A stretch of 34,096 bases of DNA, from assembly GCA_028706655.1 (NCBI GenBank), contig JAQTVW010000007.1, forward strand, positions 1-34,096, given 5' to 3'. This document shows, piece by piece, positions 7,867-15,333 of this stretch (position 1 is its first letter; every line of letters begins with the position of its first letter). Under the pieces are notes generated by a model. It saw nothing but the letters and a program-made list of their open reading frames with translations, searched no databases and was not told the DNA's origin. Source of the DNA: Dehalococcoidales bacterium. GTDB lineage: Bacteria; Chloroflexota; Dehalococcoidia; Dehalococcoidales; RBG-16-60-22. Both the position numbers and the translations under genes were made by a program.

Positions 7867-8646
7867 TTAGAGCACCGGTTTGCCGGCAGCTTTGAATTCC
7901 TCAACGAGTATCGGCACTGCCATATTCAGTGTATGGATGCCCAGGACGCTCGCCAGTTCGAAGACTTCCATGATTTCTTCAGCCGTCGCGCCGTAGCCCA
8001 GCGCATTCTTGATATGCTGTCTCGTACCTACGGCATGCAGGTGAGTGCAGGAAACATCGATTGCGATGTAAACAAATTCTTTGATTTTGGGCGGCAGGAC
8101 GCCCTGCAGCCACGGCTTGGACGAATACACCCGGTAAGCATCAAAAAAGTCCGGGGCCAGTCTGAGCAATTGCCCCCAGGCTTCCTCGCTCCAGTAACCT
8201 CTCGCCTTGGTGAATTTTTCCTTGATTTCTTTTTGTTTCGGGGTTAAAGCTTCAGGCAGCGCCGGTTTGCCGGCAGCCTTGAGTTCCTCGACAAGTATCG
8301 GCACTGCCATATTCAGCGTATGGATGCCCAGGACGCTCGCCAGCTCGAAGACTTCCATGATTTCTTCTTTGGTCGCGCCGTAGCCCAGCGCATTCTTGAT
8401 ATGCACATGGGTGCCCGGGGCATTTAGATGGGTGCACGCGACATCAATGGCGATGTAAACAAACTCTTTGATTTTGGGCGGCAGGACGCCCTGCAACCAC
8501 GGCTTGGACGAATACGCCCTATAAGCATCAAAAAAGTCCGGATCCAGTCTGAGCAACTGTCCCCAGGCTTCCTCACTCCAGTAGCCCCGCGCCTTGGTGA
8601 ATTTTTCCTTGATTTCTTTTTGTTTCGGGGTTAAATCTTCAGCCAC
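7867..8646 (-). CDS. Tandem-duplicated carboxymuconolactone decarboxylase (CMD) family protein
   Basis: This 259-residue protein is built of two nearly identical CMD/AhpD-like domains (about residues 4-131 and 133-259). Each runs from LTPKQKEIKEKFTKARGYWS to a final AAGKP. Each has KPWLQGVLPPKIKEFVYIAI followed by a CTHL motif and a downstream HIKNALGYGAT. The CXXC pair of AhpD is missing; a single Cys and two His remain near the usual active site. Start: a GTG at 8646 with AGGAGG 6 bp ahead, far better than any upstream ATG. The chemistry is unknown. CMD proteins often sit beside catabolic genes as decarboxylases, hydratases or redox partners. Confidence 0.85.
   Translation of the reverse strand: MAEDLTPKQKEIKEKFTKARGYWSEEAWGQLLRLDPDFFDAYRAYSSKPWLQGVLPPKIKEFVYIAIDVACTHLNAPGTHVHIKNALGYGATKEEIMEVFELASVLGIHTLNMAVPILVEELKAAGKPALPEALTPKQKEIKEKFTKARGYWSEEAWGQLLRLAPDFFDAYRVYSSKPWLQGVLPPKIKEFVYIAIDVSCTHLHAVGTRQHIKNALGYGATAEEIMEVFELASVLGIHTLNMAVPILVEEFKAAGKPVL
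7875..8646. repeat. Two-unit direct repeat of 387 bp inside the CMD gene
   Basis: Units at about 7875-8261 and 8262-8646 align with no visible indels. They differ at scattered positions, giving roughly a dozen amino-acid changes over about 125 residues. High DNA identity indicates a fairly recent in-frame duplication. Confidence 0.85.
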
Positions 8647-8808
8647 AGTTTTCCTCCTATAATAATTCCGGGTTGATTTGCCATGTTGCGGGCAATGACG
8701 TTGATTAAGTATTTTACGGGAGTTTCGGGTATGTGTCAAACGCAACACGATGACGCAAAAGGTGACTGTCAGGTATGTCGCCAGATATTGATTTTATATG
8801 GTTTTTCC

Positions 8809-8837
8809 TTGACTTTAATCGGTCAAAGTTGTAGATT
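8809..8837 (+). promoter_or_regulatory. Candidate promoter of the CoA-transferase/mutase cluster, with inverted repeat
   Basis: TTGACT (8809-8814) and TAGATT (8832-8837) are 17 bp apart. TTGAC at 8809-8813 is mirrored by GTCAA at 8822-8826, giving an 8-bp-spaced inverted repeat over the -35 region that could be an operator. The -10 box is a poor match, so confidence is limited. Confidence 0.4.
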
Positions 8838-8916
8838 ATTTCTGGTTCGTCTGAATAATGATAAGTTGTTTGATATCATCCCTGAAATGCTTTTACGATT
8901 TCCCCCGGCTCTCTCC

Positions 8917-8933
8917 GCCGAATGTGATTCGGC
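8917..8933. repeat. Perfect 7-3-7 inverted repeat
   Basis: GCCGAAT, a GTG spacer and ATTCGGC form a perfect inverted repeat about 130 bp ahead of the first gene of the catabolic cluster. It may be an operator or a leader-RNA hairpin. No T-run follows it, so a terminator is unlikely. Confidence 0.5.
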
Positions 8934-9062
8934 ACACCGCAAAATTCCAGCCAGACTATCAATGGCATCAAGCATCGTCTTTTCTGAGTTACCCTTTGTT
9001 AGAATCTCCAGACTCGATTTTGGAGTGTATATAGGCACACCCTTTTATTTGTGAGGAGAGGC

Positions 9063-10064
9063 ATGAAAAAATCAGAAACTATAGAGATTATCGCAGAAGG
9101 ACAAGGCAACCTGTTCCAGCCGCCTGATCCTGATGGTTTCCGCGCTTACGTCAGAAGCCACAAGCCAAAGGGGCTGGTCAACAAAATAATGACCGAGCAG
9201 GAAGCGGTCAGTAAGTTCGTGCAGGACGGCGATTATACCGTCGTTGACTGCAACATGTTCCAGAGAGGACCCAGCTCTCTCGTGCGCGAGGTAATCCGCC
9301 AGAGGAAAAAGAACCTGGGCATCGCCGGCAGATTTACCTATATGGACGTCGCCGTGCTTACCGCGGGCGGCTGTCTCGACCGGATTGACGTCGGCTTTAT
9401 CGGCGTCTCGATGGCTCCGGTCACCCGCGCGCTGGCGGCGGGAACGGTAAAGCTCGCCGAATGGACCAACTCCGGCCTGACCATGAGGCTGCAGGCAGGC
9501 GCGATGGGTCTGCCCTATATGCCTGCCAGATTCCTCGGCGGCACCGATTGCTTCAAATATTCGGGGGCAAAACTGGCAACCGATCCTTTTACCGGCAAAC
9601 CGGTAACGCTGCTCCCGGCACTGAATCCGGATGTAGCGCTCATTCACGTTCACCAGTGCGATATGTACGGCAACGCCCGCATTTTCGGCAGCAATATCTC
9701 ACCCAAAGAAGCGGCCGGCGCATCCAAGAAAGTCATCATCTCCACCGAAGAAATCATCGATACCGAAGATATCCGGAGACACCCGGGCAACACCACCATC
9801 CCCTACTACCTCGTCGATGCGGTGGTCGAAGCGCCCTTCGGCGGCTATCCCGGCGAGGTACAGGGTGTTTACCTGTCCGATACCGACCACTCCGGCAAAC
9901 TTTTCATGGCAACCAACGATAAAGGCAGCGACTTAATCGATAAATACCTGCAAGAGTACGTCTGGGGCGTGAAATCACACCAGGATTTCCTGGAAAAAAT
10001 TGGGCTGACCCGCTTAATGGAACTCAGACGGCAAGCGGAAATCAAGGAGGGATATCGTCTATGA
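9063..10064 (+). CDS. Type I CoA-transferase subunit A (GctA/IpdA-like)
   Basis: This 333-residue protein is the alpha-type subunit of a heterodimeric CoA-transferase of the glutaconate CoA-transferase/IpdA group. Visible features are an N-terminal KGLVNKIMTEQEAVSKFVQDGD block and a glycine-rich AVLTAGGCLDRIDVGFIG. The group-typical EWTNSGLTMRLQAGAMGLPYMPAR comes next, and IHVHQCDMYGNARIFG lies further on. The enzyme would move CoA between carboxylic acids or open a ring thioester. The ATG at 9063 follows GAGGAGAGG. Its stop overlaps the subunit B start by 4 bp (ATGA), a sign of coupled translation and equal dosage. It is the first gene of the eight-gene catabolic cluster. Confidence 0.88.
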   Translation: MKKSETIEIIAEGQGNLFQPPDPDGFRAYVRSHKPKGLVNKIMTEQEAVSKFVQDGDYTVVDCNMFQRGPSSLVREVIRQRKKNLGIAGRFTYMDVAVLTAGGCLDRIDVGFIGVSMAPVTRALAAGTVKLAEWTNSGLTMRLQAGAMGLPYMPARFLGGTDCFKYSGAKLATDPFTGKPVTLLPALNPDVALIHVHQCDMYGNARIFGSNISPKEAAGASKKVIISTEEIIDTEDIRRHPGNTTIPYYLVDAVVEAPFGGYPGEVQGVYLSDTDHSGKLFMATNDKGSDLIDKYLQEYVWGVKSHQDFLEKIGLTRLMELRRQAEIKEGYRL

Positions 10065-10876
10065 CACGTGCTACTGCCTTTACCCAGGGCGAAGCATTGA
10101 TATGCACTATGGCCCGAATGGCGGAGGAGGACAAGCTGTACTGGGTGGGGGGCGGCGGTCCCGGTCCCCTGGCACTTGTTCTTGCCCAGCGGACGCATGC
10201 CTCAAATCTCGTTTTCATGACGGAAGACGGCAGCATCGGGCAGCAAGCAAAATTCCCCATTGCGTCGTTCATGTACATGGTCTCGGCAAGAGGCAACTTC
10301 CGTGCCCTGTGCTGGGCGGATATGAACACCGGTACTTCTCATGACAGCGGCGGCGCAATCGAATACGCCCTGCTGGCGACCCTGCAAATCGACCCCTACG
10401 GGAACATCAACAGCTCGATGACCGGCAAAGACTACGCCCATCCCGAGCGGCGTTTCGGCGGAGCGGGCGGAGCCAATGAAATGGCAGCCCTGTGCTGGCG
10501 GACGGTTATCGTAACCAACCTGGAAAAGCGGAAATTCGTACCCAGGCTGGACTTCGTGACGACCCCCGGCTACCTGGACGGCTCACCCAATGCCCGTGAA
10601 AAAGCGGGTATGCCGACCGGGACCGGCCCCTACCGCGTGGTCACTCCGGAAGCGGTGTTCGGCTACGATGAGAAGACCCATTATATGAAACTCATCGGGC
10701 TTGCCGAATGGTCTACGGTTGATGAAGTGCTGTCCAACATGAGCTTCAAACCGCTGATTGCAGACAAGCTGGAGAAGCTGGCACCGCCCACCGAGGAGGA
10801 GCTGGTTATTCTCCGTTCTGAACTCGACCCGGGCGGGCGCACCAGCGGTGAAGGAAAGTGGATAAATCTGGAGTAA
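10061..10876 (+). CDS. Type I CoA-transferase subunit B (GctB/IpdB-like)
   Basis: This 271-residue partner of the preceding subunit has a glycine-rich YWVGGGGPGPLALVLAQ loop (27-43). A TEDGSIG motif follows, in which E55 occupies the place of the catalytic glutamate of classical type I transferases (ENG/ESG-like). Downstream are FGGAGGANEMAALCWRTVIV and a C-terminal MKLIGLAEWSTVDEVLSNMSF. If E55 is functional the enzyme should form a glutamyl-CoA intermediate; IpdAB-type relatives instead act as ring hydrolases, so both options stay open. The substrate is unknown, but the mutase, epimerase and thiolase downstream suggest a branched or dicarboxylic acid. Confidence 0.88.
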   Translation: MTRATAFTQGEALICTMARMAEEDKLYWVGGGGPGPLALVLAQRTHASNLVFMTEDGSIGQQAKFPIASFMYMVSARGNFRALCWADMNTGTSHDSGGAIEYALLATLQIDPYGNINSSMTGKDYAHPERRFGGAGGANEMAALCWRTVIVTNLEKRKFVPRLDFVTTPGYLDGSPNAREKAGMPTGTGPYRVVTPEAVFGYDEKTHYMKLIGLAEWSTVDEVLSNMSFKPLIADKLEKLAPPTEEELVILRSELDPGGRTSGEGKWINLE

Positions 10877-10928
10877 AATGCTAGAGTAATTGAGAACTGG
10901 AATTAATTGAGAAAGGAGTGCAATCGGA

Positions 10929-11351
10929 ATGAACGACCATAAGATTGATCATATCGGCATTGCGGTTAAAGATATCGATGCAGCCATTAAGCTCTACCGT
11001 GACTACATCGGGCTGGAATGTGAACCTATCCAGACCTTCGAAAAGTCCGGTCTGCGGCTCGTCTTTTTGAAGACCGGCGAGAGTTCCCTGGAACTGCTCT
11101 GCCCGATGGCGAAACCGCCCAAGGGTTCGGATGGCGAGATGATTGCCACCTTCATTAAAGAAAAAGGCGAAGGCATTCACCATATCGCCCTGGTAGTCGA
11201 TGATATCAACGGAACCCTGAAAAAACTGGATAAAAACGGCATCGCCCTCGATGATAAGGTGGGACGACCCGGCGCTCATGGACTTATCGCATTCCTCAAC
11301 TCCAAATCTACTTACGGCACGGTACTGGAACTGTGCGAACCAAAGCACTAG
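10929..11351 (+). CDS. mce: Methylmalonyl-CoA epimerase-like VOC protein
   Basis: This 140-residue vicinal-oxygen-chelate protein matches methylmalonyl-CoA epimerase in length and layout. It starts with KIDHIGIAVKDIDAAIKLY (H8), then SSLELLCPM, GEGIHHIALVVDDI and the C-terminal YGTVLELCEP. These supply the expected metal ligands (two His and two Glu positions, one pair per half). The family interconverts the 2R and 2S forms of 2-methylmalonyl-CoA through an enolate. An AAAGGAG site precedes the ATG. Its place in front of a B12 mutase suggests it epimerises a 2-substituted malonyl-CoA. The natural substrate could be bulkier than methylmalonyl-CoA, given the unusual mutase. Confidence 0.85.
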   Translation: MNDHKIDHIGIAVKDIDAAIKLYRDYIGLECEPIQTFEKSGLRLVFLKTGESSLELLCPMAKPPKGSDGEMIATFIKEKGEGIHHIALVVDDINGTLKKLDKNGIALDDKVGRPGAHGLIAFLNSKSTYGTVLELCEPKH

Positions 11352-11379
11352 ATAAAAAAATATAAAAGAACGGTGTGAA

Positions 11380-11832
11380 ATGAGTAAAGAAAAAGCAGCA
11401 ACGGAGAAAAAACAGATACTGGTAGGAGACGGCACATGGTTCGTGCAACAACCTTCCGGTGAATCCTACCTGGTTGGCAACAAATGCAAAGTCTGCAAGA
11501 AGACATTTTTCCCCAAGAGAGGCGTTTGTCCTAATTGCCAGAAAGACGGCACGCTGGAAGATGTGCGTCTGAGCACCAAAGGCAAGCTCGGCGTCTTTGC
11601 CGTCCCGCAGGTAGCCGCCGTCGGCTTCAAAGCTCCCTATATCATCGGCTATGTCGACCTGCCCGAAGTTACGGGCATCTTCTCCCCGATTGTCGGCTTT
11701 GAACCGCGCGAGGACGCCATCAAAAAGGGCACGGAAGTCGAACTTCAAATCGGAAAAATCGCCGAGGATGAACAGGGCAACGACATCATCGGTTATCAAT
11801 TTGGTCCCGTCAAGGGAAAGAAGGGTAAATAA
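11380..11832 (+). CDS. DUF35 Zn-ribbon/OB-fold protein (thiolase partner)
   Basis: This 150-residue protein has the two-part DUF35 layout. A rubredoxin-like zinc ribbon has CKVC and CPNC pairs at about residues 33-36 and 47-50. An OB fold follows, including KLGVFAVPQVAAVGFKAPYIIGYVDLPE. DUF35 proteins bind acyl-CoA and assemble with thiolase-fold enzymes, for example the archaeal thiolase/HMG-CoA synthase complex and the ChsH2-Ltp2 steroid aldolase. Its stop codon is directly followed by the thiolase ATG (no gap), which strongly supports a complex of the two products. The Zn ribbon is complete, with nothing missing. Confidence 0.88.
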   Translation: MSKEKAATEKKQILVGDGTWFVQQPSGESYLVGNKCKVCKKTFFPKRGVCPNCQKDGTLEDVRLSTKGKLGVFAVPQVAAVGFKAPYIIGYVDLPEVTGIFSPIVGFEPREDAIKKGTEVELQIGKIAEDEQGNDIIGYQFGPVKGKKGK

Positions 11833-13008
11833 ATGAGAGAAGTAGTCATACTTGGTATAGGCATGCACCCGTTCGGTAAATATACCGAAAAGAGTTTGAA
11901 AGAACTGGGCAGAGTAGCCATCTGGGAAGCAATCCATGATGCAAACGTCCCTCCCAAGGATATCCAGGCAATCTATTTCGGCAACTCCGTCGGCGGGCTG
12001 CTCACCGGTCAGGAAGGCATCCGCGGTCAAACCGTGATGAAATATTCCGGTCTGGACTGGGTGCCGGTCACTAACGTTGAGAACGCCTGCGCCAGCGGCA
12101 CTACGGCATTTCGCGGCGCATGGATGGAAGTCGCCTCCGGGCTTTGTGATGTCGCGCTGGCAGTCGGCGCGGAAAAACTGTTCGTCAATGATACCGCTAA
12201 ATCAATCGCGGCAATCGCCGCTGACTCCGAAGTCGAACTGGCACGCATGGGCATGCAGTTCACCAGCCTTTATGCCCTCAACCTGAAAAAATACATGGCG
12301 GAATCCGGCGCGACCCAGAAACACTTTGCCAAAGTCGTCGCCAAGAACAGCTTTAACGGCTCGATGAACCCGATGGCTTACCATCGCACTCCCCTTTCCG
12401 TTGAGGAAGTCCTGGCTTCACGCGAAATTGTCTGGCCGCTGACCCTTTACATGTGCGCTTCCATGGGCGACGGCGCTGCTGCGGCAGTGCTCTGCGCGAA
12501 GGAAGTTGCGGACAAATACATCAAAGAGCAGCACCGCCTCGTCCAGATTGAAGCCTGCGTCCTCCGTTCCGGCGTATGGCTTGACCCCACTAAGAAAGAC
12601 CTCAAAGACCCCATCAGCCGGACTGCTGAAGAAGCCTACAACATCGCCGGCGTTGGACCTAAAGATATTGACGTTATAGAAGTACACGATGCGATGGCGC
12701 CCGCGGAAATCAAGCTCTATGAAGAGCTGGAAATCTGCGGCAAGGGCGAAGGTCCCAAACTCATCGACGAAGGGACAACCGCCATTAACGGTCGCATCCC
12801 GGTCAACCCCAGCGGCGGTCTGGCGGCGAAGGGTCACCCGGTCGGAGCCACCGGACTGGCGCAAATCGCCGAGATTGCCTGGCAACTCCGCGGTGAATGT
12901 GGGCAGAGACAGGTGAAAGACCCCCAGATCGGTTTGACTCAGAACGACGGCGGATGGGTCGACGGAGACTCCGCAGCCCATACGATAACGATTCTGAAAC
13001 GGCTATAA
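11833..13008 (+). CDS. SCP-x-type thiolase (acetyl-CoA acetyltransferase family)
   Basis: This 391-residue thiolase-fold protein has the nucleophile in NVENACASGT (C86), a VIEVHDAMAPAE block with H285, and the C-terminal NPSGGLAAKGHPVGATG motif with H335. The set is that of SCP2/SCP-x thiolases, which pair with DUF35 proteins. It would cleave a 3-oxoacyl-CoA with CoA, or act in reverse. Retention of C86 and H335 argues for a true thiolase rather than an Ltp2-like retro-aldolase. The end of the protein reads LTQNDGGWVDGDSAAHTI in place of the CxG loop of type I thiolases, as is usual in this branch. It is co-translated with the DUF35 gene. Confidence 0.88.
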   Translation: MREVVILGIGMHPFGKYTEKSLKELGRVAIWEAIHDANVPPKDIQAIYFGNSVGGLLTGQEGIRGQTVMKYSGLDWVPVTNVENACASGTTAFRGAWMEVASGLCDVALAVGAEKLFVNDTAKSIAAIAADSEVELARMGMQFTSLYALNLKKYMAESGATQKHFAKVVAKNSFNGSMNPMAYHRTPLSVEEVLASREIVWPLTLYMCASMGDGAAAAVLCAKEVADKYIKEQHRLVQIEACVLRSGVWLDPTKKDLKDPISRTAEEAYNIAGVGPKDIDVIEVHDAMAPAEIKLYEELEICGKGEGPKLIDEGTTAINGRIPVNPSGGLAAKGHPVGATGLAQIAEIAWQLRGECGQRQVKDPQIGLTQNDGGWVDGDSAAHTITILKRL

Positions 13009-13059
13009 AGTAAATACGGCATTCGCAGGAAACCCATCGTTACCATTTGTGGAGGAAAA

Positions 13060-13464
13060 ATGAAGGCGAAAGAACGCAAGATTAGAGTCCTCATGGCAAA
13101 GGTCGGATTGGATGGACACGAGCGCGGCGCGAGAATCGTCGCATTCGGGCTCCGCGATGAAGGTATGGAAGTCATCTATACCGGTATCAGGCAGAGCATG
13201 GAGTCCATCGTCCAGACCGCTATCCAGGAAGACGTAGACGTGGTGGGCTTGAGCTCCATGTCCGGAGCGCACGAGCTTTTTGCCGATATCGTTAAGATGC
13301 TGAAAGATAAGGGCGCCGACGACGTACTGGTCATCGGCGGCGGTATCATACCGGATGAAGAAATCCCCGGTCTCAAGAAAGCCGGTGTCGCCGCCATTTT
13401 CACCCCGGGCACCCGCTTGAAGGACATAGCCGATTACGTCCGGCAGAACGTCAGGCAGCGATAG
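13060..13464 (+). CDS. Acyl-CoA mutase small subunit, B12-binding domain
   Basis: This 134-residue protein is a stand-alone cobalamin-binding domain. The base-off/His-on motif DGHERG (D18, H20) supplies the lower axial ligand. GLSSMSGAHELF and VIGGGIIPDEEI form the remaining nucleotide-loop contacts, and IFTPGT closes the fold. In classical methylmalonyl-CoA mutase this domain is the C terminus of the large chain; separate subunits are typical of archaeal and some anaerobic bacterial MCMs and of isobutyryl- and 2-hydroxyisobutyryl-CoA mutases. GGAGG precedes the ATG. The large subunit follows 83 bp downstream. Confidence 0.9.
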   Translation: MKAKERKIRVLMAKVGLDGHERGARIVAFGLRDEGMEVIYTGIRQSMESIVQTAIQEDVDVVGLSSMSGAHELFADIVKMLKDKGADDVLVIGGGIIPDEEIPGLKKAGVAAIFTPGTRLKDIADYVRQNVRQR

Positions 13465-13547
13465 GGTTTCCCGCGAAATACCGGTTTATATCAGTCTACT
13501 TGGCTGGTTTGCAGGATTATTGTAGCGCAAAAGCAGGAGTGTGAGAT

Positions 13548-15248
13548 ATGGCAGGGAAAACCTCTAAAACGAAAGAGACTATCGAAGAACGCCAGAAACA
13601 GTGGGAAGCATCCTTGGCGAAGTGGAATAAAGAATACGGCGAGCGCCGGAAGCAGTTCACCCACCTTCAGGGGCGGGTGCCGGTGAAAGCACTCTATACC
13701 CCGCTGGACGGTGCGGAAAGGGGATTTGATTTTCTCAGGGATGTCGGCTATCCCGGCGAGTTCCCTTTCACCCGCGGCAATGAGACCAGCATGTACCGGC
13801 GCCAGTACTGGGAAATGTCCCAGTATTCCGGATTCGGTTCGGCGAGTGAGACGAATAAACGCATCAAAGAATTGTTTGACCGTGGTTTGAGCGGTATCTT
13901 TATCGCGATGGACCTGCCGACCCAGATAGGCTACGACTCGGACAATACGATGGCGCGTAAAGAAGTAGGCAAGGTGGGTGTCGCCATCAGTTCCATGGAA
14001 GACATGGAGCGTATTTTTGAAGGCATCGACCTGAGCAAACTTTCTTCCGTTAAGACCACTGCCAACGCGATTGCGCCGGTCTGGATGGCTTTCATGCTCG
14101 GCGTTTGTGAAAAGCGCGGCATCAATCCCAATAGTTTCCATGTCTGCACCCAAAACGATATTCTTAAGGAATTTGCCTCACGCGGCACCCAGATTTTCCC
14201 GTTGAAACCTTCTCTCAAGTTTGCCACTGACCTGCTCGAGTATTGCGCCAAGAACCTGCCCACATGGTCTCCCTTGCAATTCTCCGGCGAACACATGATG
14301 GATATGGGCGGGCGGCAGACTGATTCGATGGCTTTCGCCCTTTCCAATGCCATCCAGTACTACGAATATGTCCTTGAGCGCGGCGTCGATATTGATGAAA
14401 TCGCGCCCAAGAATGAAATCCTCATCGCGGGACGTGAAGAAGACTTCTTCGGCGATATCGCCAAGTTCCGCGCTTCACGCCGGATGTGGGCGCGCATCAT
14501 GAAAGACCGCTTCCATGCCAAGAATCCGGAATCGATGAAGTTGCACATGTGTGGTTTCGGCGCCGGCGCCCCGCTGCTCAGACAGGAACCTTTGAATAAC
14601 ATCGTCCGTATCACGCTGGAATCGCTTGCCTGCGCCCTCGGCGGTACCGAGAGCCAAAACCTGCCATCCTTCGATGAAGCACTGTGCACTCCTTCCGCCG
14701 ATGCCGCCCGCGTCGCCATGAGGACCCAGCAGATTATCGCCTACGAGTCCGGCGTTGCCGATACCATCGACCCGCTGGCGGGCTCTTTCTTCGTCGAATA
14801 CCTGACCGATGAGTTTGAAAAAGAGACGATGGCGATGATTGCCAAGGTAGACAAGAAAGGCGGCGCCGCCGCTGCCATCGAGGAAGGATTCTTCCAGCAG
14901 ACCATCCTGCAAGCCGCCTATGAATACCAGAAGGGCGTCGAAAGCGGCGATATCGTGCGCGTCGGCTTGAACAAGTTTGCCCAGGAATCGCACATTCCGT
15001 GGCCGGCTTTCAAAGGCAATCCCGAAGAAGAGGAAAACCAGAAGAAACGGCTCAAGGAGCTGCGTGCCCGCCGCGATAACCGCGCGGTGCGCCAGACCCT
15101 GGGCGATTTGAAGGTCGCCGCCAAGAAGAGCGAGAATGTGATGCCCTACCTGATTAAATGCGCCCGGGAATACGCTACCATTGGCGAAATTTTCGATACC
15201 ATGCGCGAGGTCTGGGGCGAATTCCACGCTCGTTCACAGATATTCTAG
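13548..15248 (+). CDS. B12-dependent acyl-CoA mutase large subunit, divergent active site
   Basis: This 566-residue TIM-barrel subunit of the methylmalonyl-CoA mutase superfamily lacks a fused B12 domain. Compared from memory with the Propionibacterium enzyme, it keeps the equivalents of Tyr89 (Y93), Arg207 (R212) and His244 (H249), and the GYDSDN, TQNDILKEF and FDEAL blocks. It changes several substrate-side positions: Arg82 to Q86, Thr85 to E89, Arg87 to S91, and Gln330 to F337. The usual THSQTSGWSLT stretch reads HMCGFGAGAPLL. Retained Arg212 suggests a carboxylated substrate. The enzyme should rearrange a carbon skeleton through a radical, but it may not be ordinary methylmalonyl-CoA mutase. 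MeaB follows. Confidence 0.88.
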   Translation: MAGKTSKTKETIEERQKQWEASLAKWNKEYGERRKQFTHLQGRVPVKALYTPLDGAERGFDFLRDVGYPGEFPFTRGNETSMYRRQYWEMSQYSGFGSASETNKRIKELFDRGLSGIFIAMDLPTQIGYDSDNTMARKEVGKVGVAISSMEDMERIFEGIDLSKLSSVKTTANAIAPVWMAFMLGVCEKRGINPNSFHVCTQNDILKEFASRGTQIFPLKPSLKFATDLLEYCAKNLPTWSPLQFSGEHMMDMGGRQTDSMAFALSNAIQYYEYVLERGVDIDEIAPKNEILIAGREEDFFGDIAKFRASRRMWARIMKDRFHAKNPESMKLHMCGFGAGAPLLRQEPLNNIVRITLESLACALGGTESQNLPSFDEALCTPSADAARVAMRTQQIIAYESGVADTIDPLAGSFFVEYLTDEFEKETMAMIAKVDKKGGAAAAIEEGFFQQTILQAAYEYQKGVESGDIVRVGLNKFAQESHIPWPAFKGNPEEEENQKKRLKELRARRDNRAVRQTLGDLKVAAKKSENVMPYLIKCAREYATIGEIFDTMREVWGEFHARSQIF

Positions 15249-15270
15249 CCGCGCATGAATCTTGCGGCTA
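15246..15270 (+). promoter_or_regulatory. Intercistronic hairpin after the mutase gene
   Basis: TAGCCGC (15246-15252) and GCGGCTA (15264-15270) form a 7-bp stem with an 11-nt loop, beginning at the stop codon. There is no T-run, so RNA processing or stabilisation is more likely than termination, and the MeaB gene follows within 65 bp. Confidence 0.35.
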
Positions 15271-15333
15271 AAAGATTTGGGAATAGTAACTCAATAAGTA
15301 CTTTATATTAACTTTTTAAACCGGAGGTGGGCT

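Larger units (their letters stand above)
8647..9062. other. 416-bp divergent intergenic region
   Basis: This gap separates the minus-strand CMD gene from the plus-strand CoA-transferase cluster. It holds a candidate plus-strand promoter (8809-8837) and a 17-bp perfect inverted repeat in the presumed leader (8917-8933). I saw no tRNA, no cobalamin-riboswitch core and no convincing small gene. A 123-codon frame crossing it has no ribosome site and no family resemblance. Confidence 0.6.

Noticed and set aside
8683-9054. 123-codon open frame in the 416-bp intergenic region
   Set aside because: It has no ribosome site, no family resemblance and a composition unlike the neighbouring genes; it also crosses promoter-like and inverted-repeat sequences.
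8647-9062. Cobalamin riboswitch upstream of the mutase cluster
   Set aside because: A B12 enzyme cluster made this plausible, but I found no B12-box-like core here, nor at 16336-16690.
12418-12981. 187-codon antisense open frame opposite the thiolase gene
   Set aside because: The thiolase on the plus strand has all its motifs; the antisense frame resembles nothing.
14475-15227. 250-codon antisense open frame opposite the mutase gene
   Set aside because: It is a shadow of biased codon use in the real gene on the other strand, with no ribosome site and no recognisable domain.
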